Assembly (NCBI GenBank): GCA_030142905.1
Contig: JASJOG010000296.1
Location: 62,001 to 126,000, forward strand
Length of the DNA stretch: 64,000 bases
Reading direction: 5' to 3'
Origin: Heliopora coerulea
Taxonomy: Eukaryota > Cnidaria > Anthozoa > Scleralcyonacea > Helioporidae
This document shows, piece by piece, positions 1 to 10,947 of this stretch. Position numbers and translations under genes: made by a program. Position 1 is the first letter of the stretch, and each line of letters starts with the position of its first letter. A model generated the notes under the pieces. It saw nothing but the letters and a program-made list of their open reading frames with translations. It did no database searches and was not told the DNA's origin.

Positions 1-298
1 CAACCAAAATATTGAGTGCACAAGACCACTGTACAGTGAAAGGAATGTCAGTGGCATTGTAAATAGTTTCTTTCTAGTTCAAGTAGAACTGTCTGGAATG
101 CAAATAGCCATATATCCAGATCAGGTTAGGAGAAAATGTATAAAATTAGTTTCAGGAAGGAAACAATACTTTTGTCTGCTTCCTTATCAAATTAATGACA
201 ATTGAGGGTCTCATTAAAACTAAATTGTGACTTTTACATCACTTATATTTGCAATGATTTTGTGGTTTGTGAAAGTTCCAATCATATAGTATAACAGA

Positions 299-660
299 GA
301 ATTCCTGTAAGACAAGACATGTCTAAGAATTTCTATAGGAAGGCACATTTTACAAAAATATCAATGGGACAAGATGTGTCCTATAAGAATTCCTATGGGA
401 CAAGACATGCCTTACAGGAATTCCTATAGGACTAAAAATAGTCTATAAGAATTCCTATAGGACAAGACATGCCTTACAGGAATTCCTATAGGACTAAAAA
501 TACTCTATAAGAATTCCTATAGGATCAGTCAGATCTTACAAAAATATTGGTGAGATAAGATGTGTCCTATAAGAATTCCTGTAGGAAAAGACGTGTCTTA
601 TAAGAATTCTTATAGGACTAAAAATATCCTATAAGAATTCCTATAGGATCCTATAGGATA
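299..660. repeat. Tandem/palindromic repeat built on EcoRI-containing palindromes
   Basis: The motif CCTATAAGAATTCCTATAGG and close variants recurs many times. Two adjacent copies of about 62 bp (near 387-448 and 449-510) are almost identical. Each unit joins one palindrome to a spacer with GACAAGACATG and a second palindrome. The block ends in a short self-complementary run (TCCTATAGGATCCTATAGGA). No coding potential; satellite or hairpin-prone minisatellite. Confidence 0.8.
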
Positions 661-669
661 TTTTCGTAA

Positions 670-1085
670 GGGACACCTCAAAATTTTGTTGCAGTATTGC
701 TACAAGCATTGCAAAAAATACAACTTGGTTCAACTTTGTGCAACAATTGCACAATGTTGTGAGATTTGGTGATTGCTGACTGTGCTTCATGATGCAATTT
801 CTGCTGCAACTTGTCTCACAACAAAAGTACAAGAAAAGTTGTGCAAGTACGTAATGCCTGACCATGATTTTTGCTTTATGACATGTCAATCATCAACAAC
901 AGCCTCTCGTTCTATCTCAGGGGTACTCTAATACACACGTGGACAATATTTCATTTTTGTATTGAATGATATAAGCTTTTGTGGGAAAGAAAAAAAATAA
1001 TACTAATTTTACTAGCACGAAGTAAAAGTAAATGGCAAATGACACAAGACAGACTGTGAGATCTTACAGGTAACCACTTCTTGCT
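670..1085. other. No gene seen
   Basis: AT-rich sequence with only short chance ORFs and no recognisable repeat ends. Confidence 0.6.
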
Positions 1086-1121
1086 GCATGGTGCACACAC
1101 ATCCTTCTACTGTTATGAAGG

Positions 1122-1269
1122 TCATAAAGGATTTGCTCCAAACGAAAGGAGTTGGAAAACTCCACCCCAGTTACAAGATTGACAAGTATAATGTAGAGCA
1201 GTTTCGCCATAATTATTTCGGACGGCTACATCTGCCCCATTTAAAAATAACGTCCGCACTTTATGTAGG
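1122..1269 (-). pseudogene. Ankyrin-repeat exon fragment
   Basis: Read on the minus strand, this gives about 49 residues with the ankyrin pattern: LNGADV, then NYGETALHYTC, then a second-helix segment ending in LLSFGANP. That is one ankyrin repeat plus part of its neighbours. A plausible acceptor (GGGTAG) lies at the high-coordinate side, but the frame meets TGA right after the NP turn with no good GT donor, and no further ankyrin units are nearby. It is most likely an isolated or decayed exon. Ankyrin repeats are protein-interaction modules, so no specific function can be given. Confidence 0.5.
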
Positions 1270-1305
1270 CTACCCAGGGCAGTGCAATGAAGGTCTGAGA
1301 GTCCA

Positions 1306-1385
1306 TGCCAGGAAAATTGTGTGAGTGAAAATTGTGTGAGTGAAAATTGTGTGAGAGTCCATGCCATAGGAAATTGTGTGAGTGT
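1306..1385. repeat. Short tandem repeat (GTGAGTGAAAATT)n
   Basis: Three to four imperfect copies of AAAATTGTGTGAGTG. They lie at the upstream edge of the ankyrin fragment on the other strand. Confidence 0.7.
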
Positions 1386-1499
1386 CTCGGTGCTATGATG
1401 TAAACATGAATGATGTTACTGTATTTCAACTGGAAAAATGCTTGGTGGAAACATGAGGCATAGCTGAGTATTTTCAGATGTTTTTCTATTTGAAACAGC

Positions 1500-2400
1500 T
1501 TCATGAATGTTTATGTCAAAAGATATTTTCATCTATTTTATAAAATAACCATGGTTTTTTGAGTTGTTGTGACATTATCCATGTCCCATACAAAATGAAA
1601 ATAATATCAGCATGCATTTGTACCCTGAGAGAAAATGGGGCTCATCCAATCAGACCTTGTGTTGGATGTGTGTTACTTTATAATTATTATTGATCATGTC
1701 ACTATTGATATGTCTACCCTTAGTTTAATAATAAAACAATCACAGTAACTGTATGTTGTTACTGTATAAATGTAACAACAGTGCTCTAGGTAGGCCAGAA
1801 CGAAAGAGCACTCTGCCCTTCAATTTTCAAGAGTGCCCTTTCTTTTTCTGAGTCCCCTGTGATTTCCTATCTCACTTTCATTTTTCTGGTCATTATCCTA
1901 TGGTCAGCAGCATAGTAAATGCACTGTTTCATAGTTACACATTGCAAAGAGTCAATCAAATCTCTTGTTTAGGTTGCAGAAACATGTATGTTTATCAGAG
2001 GTACTCCAATGAAAACATCAATCGTAAGCTACTATTTCAAGTTCAGTACTTCTGAGGTCTTTTTTGACAGTGATGATGCCTTTGAAAATGAAATTCTATA
2101 AGTTTGCTAAATGGCTGGCTTTGTCAAAGCTCCTCTGGCAAAGAAATTATCACAACAATCGGCATTGCCTTGCAGTGCAAACTCTATGCAAATTTCCTGG
2201 CCTGTCATTTTTTTAACCTTGCTAGAACACTGAACAAGAAAAATTCCTGAGTAGCAAAATATCATTTTTCTCCATTACTTTTTATTTCAATATAGGTATG
2301 TGATAAATCATCCAAAAGACCAACTTGAAGGGAATCCTAATGGAAGGTGGAAGAAAAAGAAAAAAGGTCTTCAGTGAGAAAAACTTCATGTATTTGTCAC
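1500..2400. other. No gene seen
   Basis: Non-coding by eye. A weak exon-like stretch at 2296-2362 on the plus strand (YVINHPKDQLEG, ending in a lysine run) follows a TATAG acceptor, but its donor is poor and it is not called. Confidence 0.5.
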
Positions 2401-2414
2401 TGGTATATCAAGTC

Positions 2415-2875
2415 CAGTGCTGGATTTAGATCTTGGGGGGCCCAGGGCACTTCTTGTTTGGTGGGCAGCCCCCTATACATGGAAATACACAACAAATCAC
2501 CAAATGTACACATCAAAGTCTGTTTATTGCAGGTAACTGGAACTGTCAAGTTATACATACATAGAGATATTAAATGTGTTATACATGCCAGCAAAACTCA
2601 AAGTCAATTTTGAATTAAGTTAAACTGTTGAATCAAATCATTTCCAGGCTCTTCTATGAAACACACGGAATGGACTCAAAAGTCCCTTCTCCTTACAGGT
2701 TCTTCAGCACCCCTACTGGCTACTGACCAATAAAGTCACTCTTCTACTTGAGACATTAAAGTCCCATCAGTAAACAAAGGGTTAATAAAAGAAACTAATT
2801 TTTTAATCATCATAATTTTGCATAGAGGTGGGCCAGGGCAATCACCCCTTTTATCCCTGTATAAATCTGGCACTG
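2415..2875. mobile_element. Non-autonomous hAT element (461 bp)
   Basis: The left end CAGTGCTGGATTTA and the complement of the right end CAGTGCCAGATTTA form hAT-type terminal inverted repeats. The flanks are ATCAAGTC (2407-2414) and ATCATGTC (2876-2883), an 8-bp target duplication with one mismatch, the length expected for hAT. Both ends also carry G/C-rich GGGCC blocks. No transposase is inside. Confidence 0.8.
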
Positions 2876-3166
2876 ATCATGTCAATGACAATAGTACAGC
2901 ATGGTACATTCATTGTAAAGGGATGAAAGTTTGTCAAGTCAAAGATAGCAATGTAAAAATAACTAAAAATAAATCAATATGTAAAATATAATTTTGTCAT
3001 TTCCTTTGTCCCCTGAGAGTTTATTATGTTGTTAGGTCTTAACATTGAATCCAAAAAATCAATTTTTATGGTGCATGCACACTATGGATTGGTATATTAT
3101 TTACAATGGTCTGTTTAAATTTTTTAACTAAGACATCATTTAATTACTTAGATGTAGATTTTAAAG

Positions 3167-3223
3167 ATGACAAAATCTCCTGTACATGGATTAGCTTTAG
3201 ATGACATTGATCCAAACACACAG
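3167..3223 (+). CDS. Tentative host exon, unknown protein
   Basis: The segment lies between AAAG and a good donor (CACAG/GTATGG) and reads 19 codons in phase 0, starting MTKSPVHGLALDD. Phase 0 matches the candidate terminal exon at 4788-4868. No family is recognised. Low confidence because the acceptor lacks a strong pyrimidine tract. Confidence 0.25.
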
Positions 3224-3359
3224 GTATGGAGTTTTTGTTACATGTTGTGGCATCTACTAAGTATGGGAAGTGTTCTTCTGATTAGGTTAAAAGCAGTTAC
3301 TGTATATTATATAAAAATTTCAAAAGCTTCTACAATTAAAAAGTTTAGAAATGTATAAT

Positions 3360-4787
3360 GTATAATATAATTGAAACAAATGGCAATTACACTCTGTAAC
3401 TTTCAAAAAATTTCACAAAAATTTTAAAAAATCATGTGGTCAATAGTGATGGAATTAAGACAAGCCAAAAGTATGTACTGCAAGTATTAAACATTAAAAT
3501 CTCCACAGTCACAACCAAATTTACCTCCTCTCCAAAGAAAAGACAAACAAACACCCTCAATCATTGTATGTGGTTGACTGGAAAGATCAAGAGCCCAAGG
3601 AGCCAATAGGAAGGTGACAGACAGAACAAATTTACAGCTTAAAGTCAAACTGCTGGGGTGTACTGAGAGTGAGAAAGATTAAAACAAACTTGAAATTGGC
3701 AAAAGGTTATATTGTAAACTTGTTAATACTGATCAAAGATTTTTCCTTTGCACAGGTATTGTTCCAAATTAGCTTTCTCCAAGGGTCAACTTTAAAATTT
3801 TCAGTCCAAGGTCAAAAATGTCATTGGATATTACCTTGAAATTTGGTTATCCTTGGACATTTTTGTTTTATCAGGGCTGAACTTTTGTGGTTGTAAAAAG
3901 GAGGCATTGGAATATGTCTAACATATAAATTGGAAAGGAAGTGCATAGAGATACAGTAGAACCTGAGTTTTACGACCACCCCTTTTGCCAGGCAAAAGTG
4001 GTCGTAAATGCCAGGTGGTCGCTTAAGACAGGTAAGTGATGTCACGTGGTGGCAGTACACTATATTGGGAAACTTAGGGTTGGTTACTGCATGAAGTGTA
4101 GAATATTAGAATGATTTAACAGAGTTCCATTTTCAACATTGATTTCTGCTTTTGATGATAATTATTGTATGAGATTGAGAGGTATGTTCATGACTTACAA
4201 AATTTCATGGCCCTGATATTTTGGCAAGTGATGGCTGATCCTTGTGAACTCAATCATCCCTGAAAACTAGCTGCTGAGTTGGTGAAAATATTTTCCTATT
4301 GGCAGACATTTGCAGGCTATCATCAGCCATGTCCATGACTAAATTTGACCCTGATTCTCATAGTAAATATTTATTAGCTCTTCATGCTCACATATTAGCA
4401 CTTTTGTGACTGGAGGTCATCCCTTATCAGTAGAGTCATCTGCCATTAGCCAGAGTAAAATGGTGCTAAAAGAGTACTTTGTCTTGGTCTTTGTGTAAAA
4501 TAACAAAAGAACATTTATGACCAGCTAAGGAGTTAATTTTTTAGTTTTAGAGTTAATGTTTTTCAATAAATTTAAAGGTAACTGACAGTTTACACAGGGT
4601 TATGAAAATATGACAATGTGTGGCAGATAGCACACATACAAATTTAAACTTATCTGGAAGTCATTAGCACACTGTAAGTTCAACTTTTAGATTGTTGGTG
4701 GAAAACTTCAATGTGTATTGATCCTTCATAAATGTTTACTCAAAATAACCAGGCGGTTAAAAGTATCTTTGTATGGGTTTTTCTTAG
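3360..4787. other. No gene; one DNA-transposon end
   Basis: Non-coding. At 3955-4035 the sequence ACAGTAGAACCTG followed by GTGGTCGTAAATGCC/GGTGGTCG blocks resembles the terminus of a Tc1/pogo-type DNA element. At 4430-4455 there is a copy of the GCCATTAGCCAGAGTAAAAT palindromic family also seen near 28.6, 32.4 and 62.6 kb. Confidence 0.4.
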
Positions 4788-4868
4788 GACTCTGAAGAGA
4801 CCACTAGAAAATGTTCAAAGTCAAGGAGGTCCACCAACAGGCATGTCAGCTTTGCTGAAACTTGCTAA
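4788..4868 (+). CDS. Tentative terminal exon with RVxF-like motif
   Basis: A strong acceptor (TTTTTCTTAG) is followed by an open frame of 26 codons ending in TAA. In phase 0 the tail is basic and ends RHVSFAETC. R-H-V-S-F fits the loose [RK]-x-V-x-F pattern that docks protein phosphatase 1, though such short motifs occur by chance. The next frame is also open to a nearby TAA and ends in TGMSALLKLAK, so the frame is not certain. No family assigned. Confidence 0.3.
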   Translation, partial: DSEETTRKCSKSRRSTNRHVSFAETC

Positions 4869-4869
4869 A

Positions 4870-5460
4870 TAAAGTAAGCCATTCCCTGTTATTCCTAGTA
4901 GCTAATTACTTGACGGTAAACTGTGTTTGAGCAAGTTAGGTTTACTGAGAGTTGCCTGTAATAAGCAGTGGGACGGACAGCTTGCAAAGACTCTTCACTG
5001 AAACTGATGTTACTGACTACTGTGGGAATTTTGCAAAATTACTGGTAATGCAGTTAAAATTACAATCAGTTCAGTTTGTATTTTTGCCTGCACTGATTTA
5101 CATCATTCCAATCATGGTAGCCATATTTAACTACTTTCAATTGCCAGCCATTTTAATGCTATTTAAAATTTTAGCTGCTGCACAAAGGACACCCCTTTCT
5201 AGTTACGTAACGCAGGTCTTTTGGTGAGCAAAACAGCGCGCGTGGTGACTCACACGCGTGAATCAACTTGCGCTTGCGAATCGCACGGGTGTTTGAATTG
5301 ATCAGTTATGACAGGAAAATACCATGAAAACAATCATTTTACCTCATTCATCATGTTACTAAGGTTATTGTCTGCACTTTAAAAGTCAATCAAAACACAC
5401 TTAAAACTTTAGCAAAATAAAAATCTACAAACAATTCTATTTATTCAGACGGTTTGTCTT
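4870..5460. other. No gene; GC-rich palindromic patch
   Basis: The ORF over 4952-5227 shows no family features. At 5230-5290 there is a local GC-rich cluster of short palindromes (GCGCGC, ACACGCGTG). Confidence 0.5.
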
Positions 5461-5464
5461 TATG

Positions 5465-5575
5465 TTAATCATCTTCTTCGCTTTCTGCATCAAAAGGATC
5501 GTGATCAGAATTGTGAAAAATATCAGAATCTTCAGAATTATCTGTGTTAATTGCACTATTCTTTACGCATTGATT
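5465..5575 (-). pseudogene. Acidic C-terminal tail, possibly of a DDE transposase
   Basis: On the minus strand a frame ends in an Asp/Glu/Ser-rich tail (SEDSDIFHNSDHDPFD, then AESEEDD stop). Acidic tails of this kind end many Tigger/jerky-type transposases, and a Tigger relic lies just downstream on the other strand. Nothing catalytic is visible, so the assignment is weak. Confidence 0.25.
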
Positions 5576-6292
5576 GCTGATTCCAACTTACGATGCCAAA
5601 CTTAACGTAATTTCATTGAGAATTTTGGTCTAGTCATATCTTGCGGCAGTTAATGTTGCTCGGAAATGATTGGCAAAACTGACAAGTGTCATTTCCATAC
5701 TCCTTTTCATCTGTCCAATTCTTTGGGAAAAAAAAAAAAAAACAAAAAAAACGTACCATCGCATATATGCTGTCCCCAGAATGTTCGATTCGGTGGTTTA
5801 AAACCATGAGCAGATTGACTTTTCCCCTTTTTTCGCATCACTAGCTTTCAACCTGTTGAGGTGGTTCAGACTACGCATCTTTTCAAAACTGACACCAACT
5901 CATCTCCCAAGTTTGACATCTTTTAACCCTTCCCCTCCCTTCAAAATATCCTATGAGAGGGAAAACATCCCCTCATTTTACTGTCAGCCTAAAACACTAA
6001 AACAAGCTAGATAGCTGTTAAAAAATTCGTCGATGGTTCCAGCGGAATTCTCTAACTCCAACAAAGTAAGTGCAATTGCTGGTTTCACCTCATAGGGAAG
6101 GAGACCAAGAAGACGTGAAGATGAACTTTTAGGCGTGCGACAAACAGCACGCACACTTTGTGCAAATCCATTATAAATACGCACGCAACACCACGCACTA
6201 ATGAATAATTCAGTAAGTTTTGGACAGGGATCATGCCGCTTAAATTGAGTCAATACAGGGTTGATGAGAAGGCAAATGTACAATGGCATCGG

Positions 6293-6664
6293 ACAAATAG
6301 ACGCAACGTTTCGAAAACAGAGCGAGAGTTCGGGGTGGATCGAAAGCGGGTGTGAGAATGGAACTGTGTTTACGACAATCTACTTCTGAACGATGTTGGC
6401 ACTTTAAAAACGAAAAGAAAACTCCGCCAAAACGTCATCAATTGGATAAGCAGAGCGTGGGAAAATATTAGCCAACAGACAATCATTGACGCCTCCCTGT
6501 CCTGTGGCATATCAAACAATCTTGACGGCACAGATGATCGAGTTTCTGAAAAATTTCTTTCGTTCGACGAAGGTGACTTAAGAGGAGAACTTGGAGACTT
6601 ATTGTTTGATAGTGATACAGATTCCGAATTAGATTTTGACGAGTTTCATGAATATGACATTTAG
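6293..6664 (+). pseudogene. Internally deleted Tigger/pogo-type transposase
   Basis: The frame opens with the second helix-turn-helix of a CENP-B/jerky-like DNA-binding domain (EREFGVDRKRV then EW, with TGA replacing one Arg codon). It then runs directly into the transposase C-terminus: INWISRAWENIS, CGISNNLDG, and an acidic tail DSDTDSELDFDEF. The whole DDE catalytic core that should lie between them is missing, and the joined frame stays open to TAG at 6662-6664. Family knowledge: pogo/Tigger tails share the W-x-x-x-A-W and C-G-I-x-x-x-L-D-G pattern. It is a deletion derivative that could only have moved in trans. Confidence 0.65.
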
Positions 6665-6726
6665 ACTTTGCTGAGTGCTTTTCAAATGTGTGGAATTTGT
6701 TTACAATTAATTTACTTTCATTTGCG

Positions 6727-6800
6727 TGAAGAACTTGGAGACTTGTAGTTTGGTAGTGATAAAGATTCCGAATGAGATTTGACGGGTTTTTCGTGATTTC
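6727..6800 (+). repeat. Degenerate duplicate of the Tigger tail
   Basis: GAACTTGGAGACTTGTAGTTT and the following bases repeat 6572-6645 (GAACTTGGAGACTTATTGTTT) with substitutions and stops. The 3' end of the pseudogene has therefore been locally duplicated. Confidence 0.7.
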
Positions 6801-6947
6801 AAGATCTTGATGTTCATATTTTAAATTTGTTTTTATACAATCAAAGTGTATACGTTATTTAAAACGCGTAAAAGTGTGTGGTTAGCCTTGTTTTCATTTA
6901 CTCCTTTTTTTTTCTCCCGAAGAGAATGTTGGTCTCTTGTAAGCGCC

Positions 6948-7037
6948 CATTGACCGCGTAAGCGCCCACCCCCTTCTCTTAACGAAAGTTATGCAATTAA
7001 GGGGGGTGGGCGCTTAACCGTTCAATTACGGTATATC
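6948..7037. repeat. Terminal inverted-repeat region of a DNA element
   Basis: TAAGCGCCCACCCCC (about 6960) pairs with GGGGGGTGGGCGCTTA (about 7000), and the block closes with CAATTACGGTATA. This resembles a DNA-transposon end and is the likely right terminus of the Tigger relic. No matching left end was found. Confidence 0.5.
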
Positions 7038-7039
7038 AC

Positions 7040-7487
7040 TTCAGGAACAACCGATCGCATGTGGGAGCCTTAATTTCCCCTAAACTGATGATTTGATTGA
7101 TCTTTTCCCCACGTTTTGTCAATTGATGCTGTTCATCTGTTCAAGGAGTGAGACTGGGCTGAAGTACGGCAGAGGGCGGAGATCCCACTGCCTCTGCTGG
7201 TGCCGAAGCCGCTGAGTCGCACACCGACGATGCAGTACGGAAGTTGAATAACCCCGTGTTCATCCGGGACCAGTTTTTCAATTTTCGAGTTGCCGCCTCC
7301 GGACGAAACACCAAGTAATAGTTCTGCCAGCAGTTCCTTGGGAATTACTGAGACGTACGAAGTATGAACAGTTAAGATCCGTTACTCTCTACGGGTAGCA
7401 GGAGACTAGCACTAGTGAATAAATGGAGGACGCCTGCACCTTCGTTACATTGTTACTTTATCCCGTGCTTTTGGCGAGTCTGGCAAA
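7040..7487. other. Unassigned, moderately GC-rich
   Basis: Higher GC than its surroundings, and the text appears to continue at 10948 after the hAT insertion. Short open frames read across the junction, but no family is recognised. Possibly an older element that received the hAT. Confidence 0.4.
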
Positions 7488-7859
7488 GTACGAAGCAGGG
7501 TTGGTAGACCGCTGCTCATGCTCAATGCCAAAAACCATTCGTAAATAAGCCAAATAATTACGATTGAGAAAAAGCCAAACTTACTCAATGTTTTGGTAAT
7601 TAAGCCAAAAAAAGCCAATAAATATTCTGGGAGGTTTATTGTTTCCATATACTAAACTTTGTACAATACATAACAATCTAAATTATATACACATTACTCT
7701 AATTAAAAAGTCTTCAATTATCAGTAACAAAACGCAAATATAAGTGTCATGAACTGAGTTAATTCAAATGTTCAAAAACAAATGTTCTTCCAATGTTCAC
7801 GCAACCATATAGTCAATTTACCAAATTAGTAAAATTACACAAATTTATATGCAATATAA

Positions 7860-8468
7860 AGTAGAAAACATACTCCGAAAAATAGTTCCATCTTGAACTC
7901 AAAATTTGAGAAAAAACAAGCGGACACAGTATTCAATAGTAATATTTCGAATTTATTACAAATTCATCATCAGACTAATTTACAAAAGCTAAACCTAGGT
8001 CAATATATAGGCACAAGCGTGGTGACATCATACAGGAAGAATGTGTAGGCGGAAGAAATTAGAGTGTGAATGGGTGATGTGTTATGTCAGTGTGAATGAG
8101 TGATGTGTGATGTGTTATGTCAGGCGGAAGAAATTAGAGTGTGAATGAGTGATGTGTTATGTCAGGTCAAATAATGAGAGTTCTTTGCTGGCTTTGAGTC
8201 CTACGTTTAGTTCTGGTTTTAGAGATTTGATGAAAAGTGCTTCCATTAGTAAAAGTTCCTGTATGATGTCACCACGCTTGTGCCTATATATTGACCCAGA
8301 TTTAGCTTTTGTAAATTAGTCTGATGATGAATTTGTAATAAATTCGAAATATTACTATTGATTACTGTGTCCGCTTGTTTTTTCTCAAATTTTGAGTTCA
8401 AGATGGAACTATTTTTCGGAGTATGTTTTCTACTTTATTTTCTGAAATTATCGGCTGGAAACGGATTC
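7860..8468. mobile_element. Foldback Penelope-like non-autonomous element (609 bp)
   Basis: Two arms of about 180 bp (7860-8038 and 8263-8440) are near-perfect inverted copies. Between them lie tandem copies of GTGTGAATGAGTGATGTGTTATGTCAG-type units. A unique tail of about 28 bp follows the right arm. The whole is bounded by an exact 15-bp direct repeat TTATATGCAATATAA (7845-7859 and 8469-8483). Inverted terminal repeats with a one-sided tail and variable-length target duplications are typical of Penelope-like elements. Each arm holds a CTGATGA / 6-bp helix / GAAA block resembling a hammerhead core. There is no coding sequence. Confidence 0.65.
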
Positions 8469-8545
8469 TTATATGCAATATAATACAAGAAAAAAATAAC
8501 ACCGTCCATCACTCGAGTTTTGGGCTTTCGACAAAGTTCTCTAAT

Positions 8546-10521
8546 TTATTTGTCTTGGCTGTGTAACTCTTTGCTAGGGGAGTCATACATTTGCTTTGCA
8601 TTAAATAGCTCAAGCATGCGTTTGGTTACAACTATATTTACACAACATTTCTCGCTAAAATACAACTTGCTGCGAATTCTGACTAGAGCGTTCAGTAGCT
8701 CTAACCCCATCCGATTCCGCTCCTTACATTTGACCGATGTAACCAGTGAAAATATTCTTTCAACTAATGCGTTGCTGACAGGACTGGTTAGACAATTTAG
8801 TGCATACGTTGCTAATTCCTGGAACGGCCTCTGATCAAGCGAATTTTGAAACTGGAATATGCCAGACCAAAGTCTTGCAGTGTCTTCGGGTATGGTTCCA
8901 TTGAAAATTGGCTCCTCTCTCCCCTCCCGATGCAAAATCTTTCTGTATTGCTCCTCTGTCAGGTTGTGTTCAGTTTCTCTCAGGTGAGCAAGAGGCAGTT
9001 GATTAAATGGAGCTCTAGCTGTGGCATCTAGTACCATGCGTGGATGCAAGGTGCTCAGACCCTTGAAAAGGTTGCGTGTTGCAGGCAAACGTTTGTCGAC
9101 TTGTTCCACAAGTTGGACGAGGAACGTCAGGCGCCGCTTCTTCATTTCACGAACTTTAGCCTCAGCATCTGGTTTGTTTGACTGAGCAGAAATGTAGTTT
9201 TTTGCTTCGAATTCAAACTTTCCACCAAAGTGGACTTCTTCTATTGGGAGTGGATTGCCCTGTCCATTGAAAACTCTGCCATGCAGACTCTTGCTATGTG
9301 CCGCGAGCTCTTTGTGCATTTCTTCAGGGTCAGCGTCCGTGGCTTGGAATAAAGCGTTCACCCGATCAAACTCTGTGATTAGAGGTGACAAAAAGTGGAG
9401 ATACAGGTAGTTGATTGGATCGTTAAGCATCTCCTGGATAAGACGTGCCTTGTACCGTGCAGCTTGGGTACTCGCTGGCTCTGCTGTAGCGAAGTAGATC
9501 TTTAGTTCTTCCCAATTCATCAAGATGCGGAATATAACATTCCCTCTCACCAGCCATCTTGCGGTAGAATATTTCGCGAAAGGTGCTTTCTGGTCATCAT
9601 CTGGATTCATGACATTGTAGAGCATCTTGAAATCTTCTCTTTGTACCGTACTTTTAGAGAACCATTTGGGAATCTCGGCCAGAAGAAATCCAAGGCTTGA
9701 GGGGAGTTTCTCGAAGGCATGCTTCACACATAGTGCTAAAGAGTGGCAGATGCATTTCATCTTGATACAGTTTGGACCAACAGCAACTATTCTTGACCAA
9801 ACGGAATCGTGTTCACCCACCATAACTGAGGCACCATCACTACCAAAGCCGACGCAGTCCTCTATTCTGAGCTGAATTCTCACAAGACAATCTTTAATGG
9901 CATCGAACAGATCATCTGCACACGCTCGCGTCACAGAAATTAAGTTAACAAATGCTGTAACAATCTTCTTTTGGGAGTTACTGTAATATCGTACGATGAC
10001 GCAAAGATGTTTCGTGGTTGCAACATCTGTTGACTCATCTACAATTAAGGCAAATTTCTTTCCTTTGACATCGGTTATCAATTCTTCTTTCGGGGCTGGA
10101 GCGACAACTTTGGTTAAAATTTGAGTGCACTTAAATCTGTGCAGTTTAATGTGTTCAAGTTTGCTTCCAGCTGCATTTCTAGAAATGATCTCGCCAAGGT
10201 GATCGATTGTCAGAACTGCGGAGTGGCAAGCCATGGTAACGGCCAGTTCAATTTCAGCGATCTTTACTTCGTCATGTACTCTTGGGACATGGGCAACTTG
10301 AAGAGGCTTCGTGCTAGCGGATAGTTTAACTCGCTGAAGGTGTTTCGCACTTTTTTCATGGTTGCATAAATTGGATGCTCTTGGCTGAATGGACACATTG
10401 CAAAGTTTACAAAACGCGCTTTCCGTGCTGTCTGATGCTTTGTAACCCAAGAATGTTTATTTTCCCACGCCTTATTGCATCTTCTTCCGCTATCGTATGA
10501 TCCTTTTGATTTTGAACTCAT
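8546..10521 (-). pseudogene. hAT-superfamily transposase with BED-like zinc finger, one frameshift
   Basis: The long frame (8546-10450, about 634 codons) carries the hAT RNase-H-like core: an FALIVDESTD block with the first catalytic Asp, a GFGSDGASVM block with the second, a CICHSLAL block, and near the C-terminus the dimerisation/insertion domain SNALVERIFS with the catalytic Glu. The N-terminus holds AFCKLC followed by NLCNHEKSAKH, a Cys2-His2 BED-like finger. The natural start is probably the ATG at 10519-10521 (MSSKSKG), whose frame reaches AWENKHSW and then shifts by one base near 10452 into the main frame, at a GGG run. One indel therefore separates start and core. Everything else is open, so it was functional recently. 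Cut-and-paste transposase acting in the nucleus. Confidence 0.85.
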
Positions 10522-10947
10522 TTCACCTAACGCATGTTTGGTTTTCCAAGGCGCAACTTGCAGTTTGTGAGTCACAACCCAAGGCAACGACAAAGCCAGG
10601 TAACTCGAATGCTCAAATTTATATGCCGGGCAACTGGCCGGACCTCTGCGAAGACAAGTATAGCCAAAGGGTTTTCATTGGTCGCATTCTCGACTTCGTG
10701 ATTGGTTAAAAATTATGCATCCTGATTTGCCAGAAATAAAACTGGATGATCCTCTTTCTCATGCAAGCTCGTGTAACAATACTTAACTTCGTACACAAGT
10801 ATTTTTAGAAACTTCCTTTAAATAATTTAAAAAGCCAAAAAAAAGGCCAAAATGCCAAAACTTTTTTCCCAAGCCAATCAAGAAAAAAAAAGCCAAATTC
10901 GAGAAATTTGGTTTCGAAAAAGCCAATATAGCAACCCTGGTACGAAG

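Larger units (their letters stand above)
7496..10939 (-). mobile_element. Complete hAT transposon, 3444 bp, exact 8-bp TSD
   Basis: The outer ends are CAGGGTTGGTAGA and the complement CAGGGTTGCTATA. The flanks GTACGAAG (7488-7495) and GTACGAAG (10940-10947) match exactly, which is the hAT-length target duplication. Both subterminal regions hold many copies of AAGCCAA/TTGGCTT, plausible transposase-binding repeats. The transposase is on the minus strand (8546-10521). A foldback Penelope-like element (7860-8468) is inserted in the 3' non-coding part. An identical TSD and a nearly open ORF suggest a fairly recent insertion. Confidence 0.93.

Noticed and set aside
299..660. CRISPR-like array
   Set aside because: Eukaryotic context, palindromic repeats with repeated (not unique) spacers, and no associated genes.
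8520..10709. Plus-strand ORFs over the hAT transposase
   Set aside because: Antisense shadows of the 634-codon minus-strand transposase frame.
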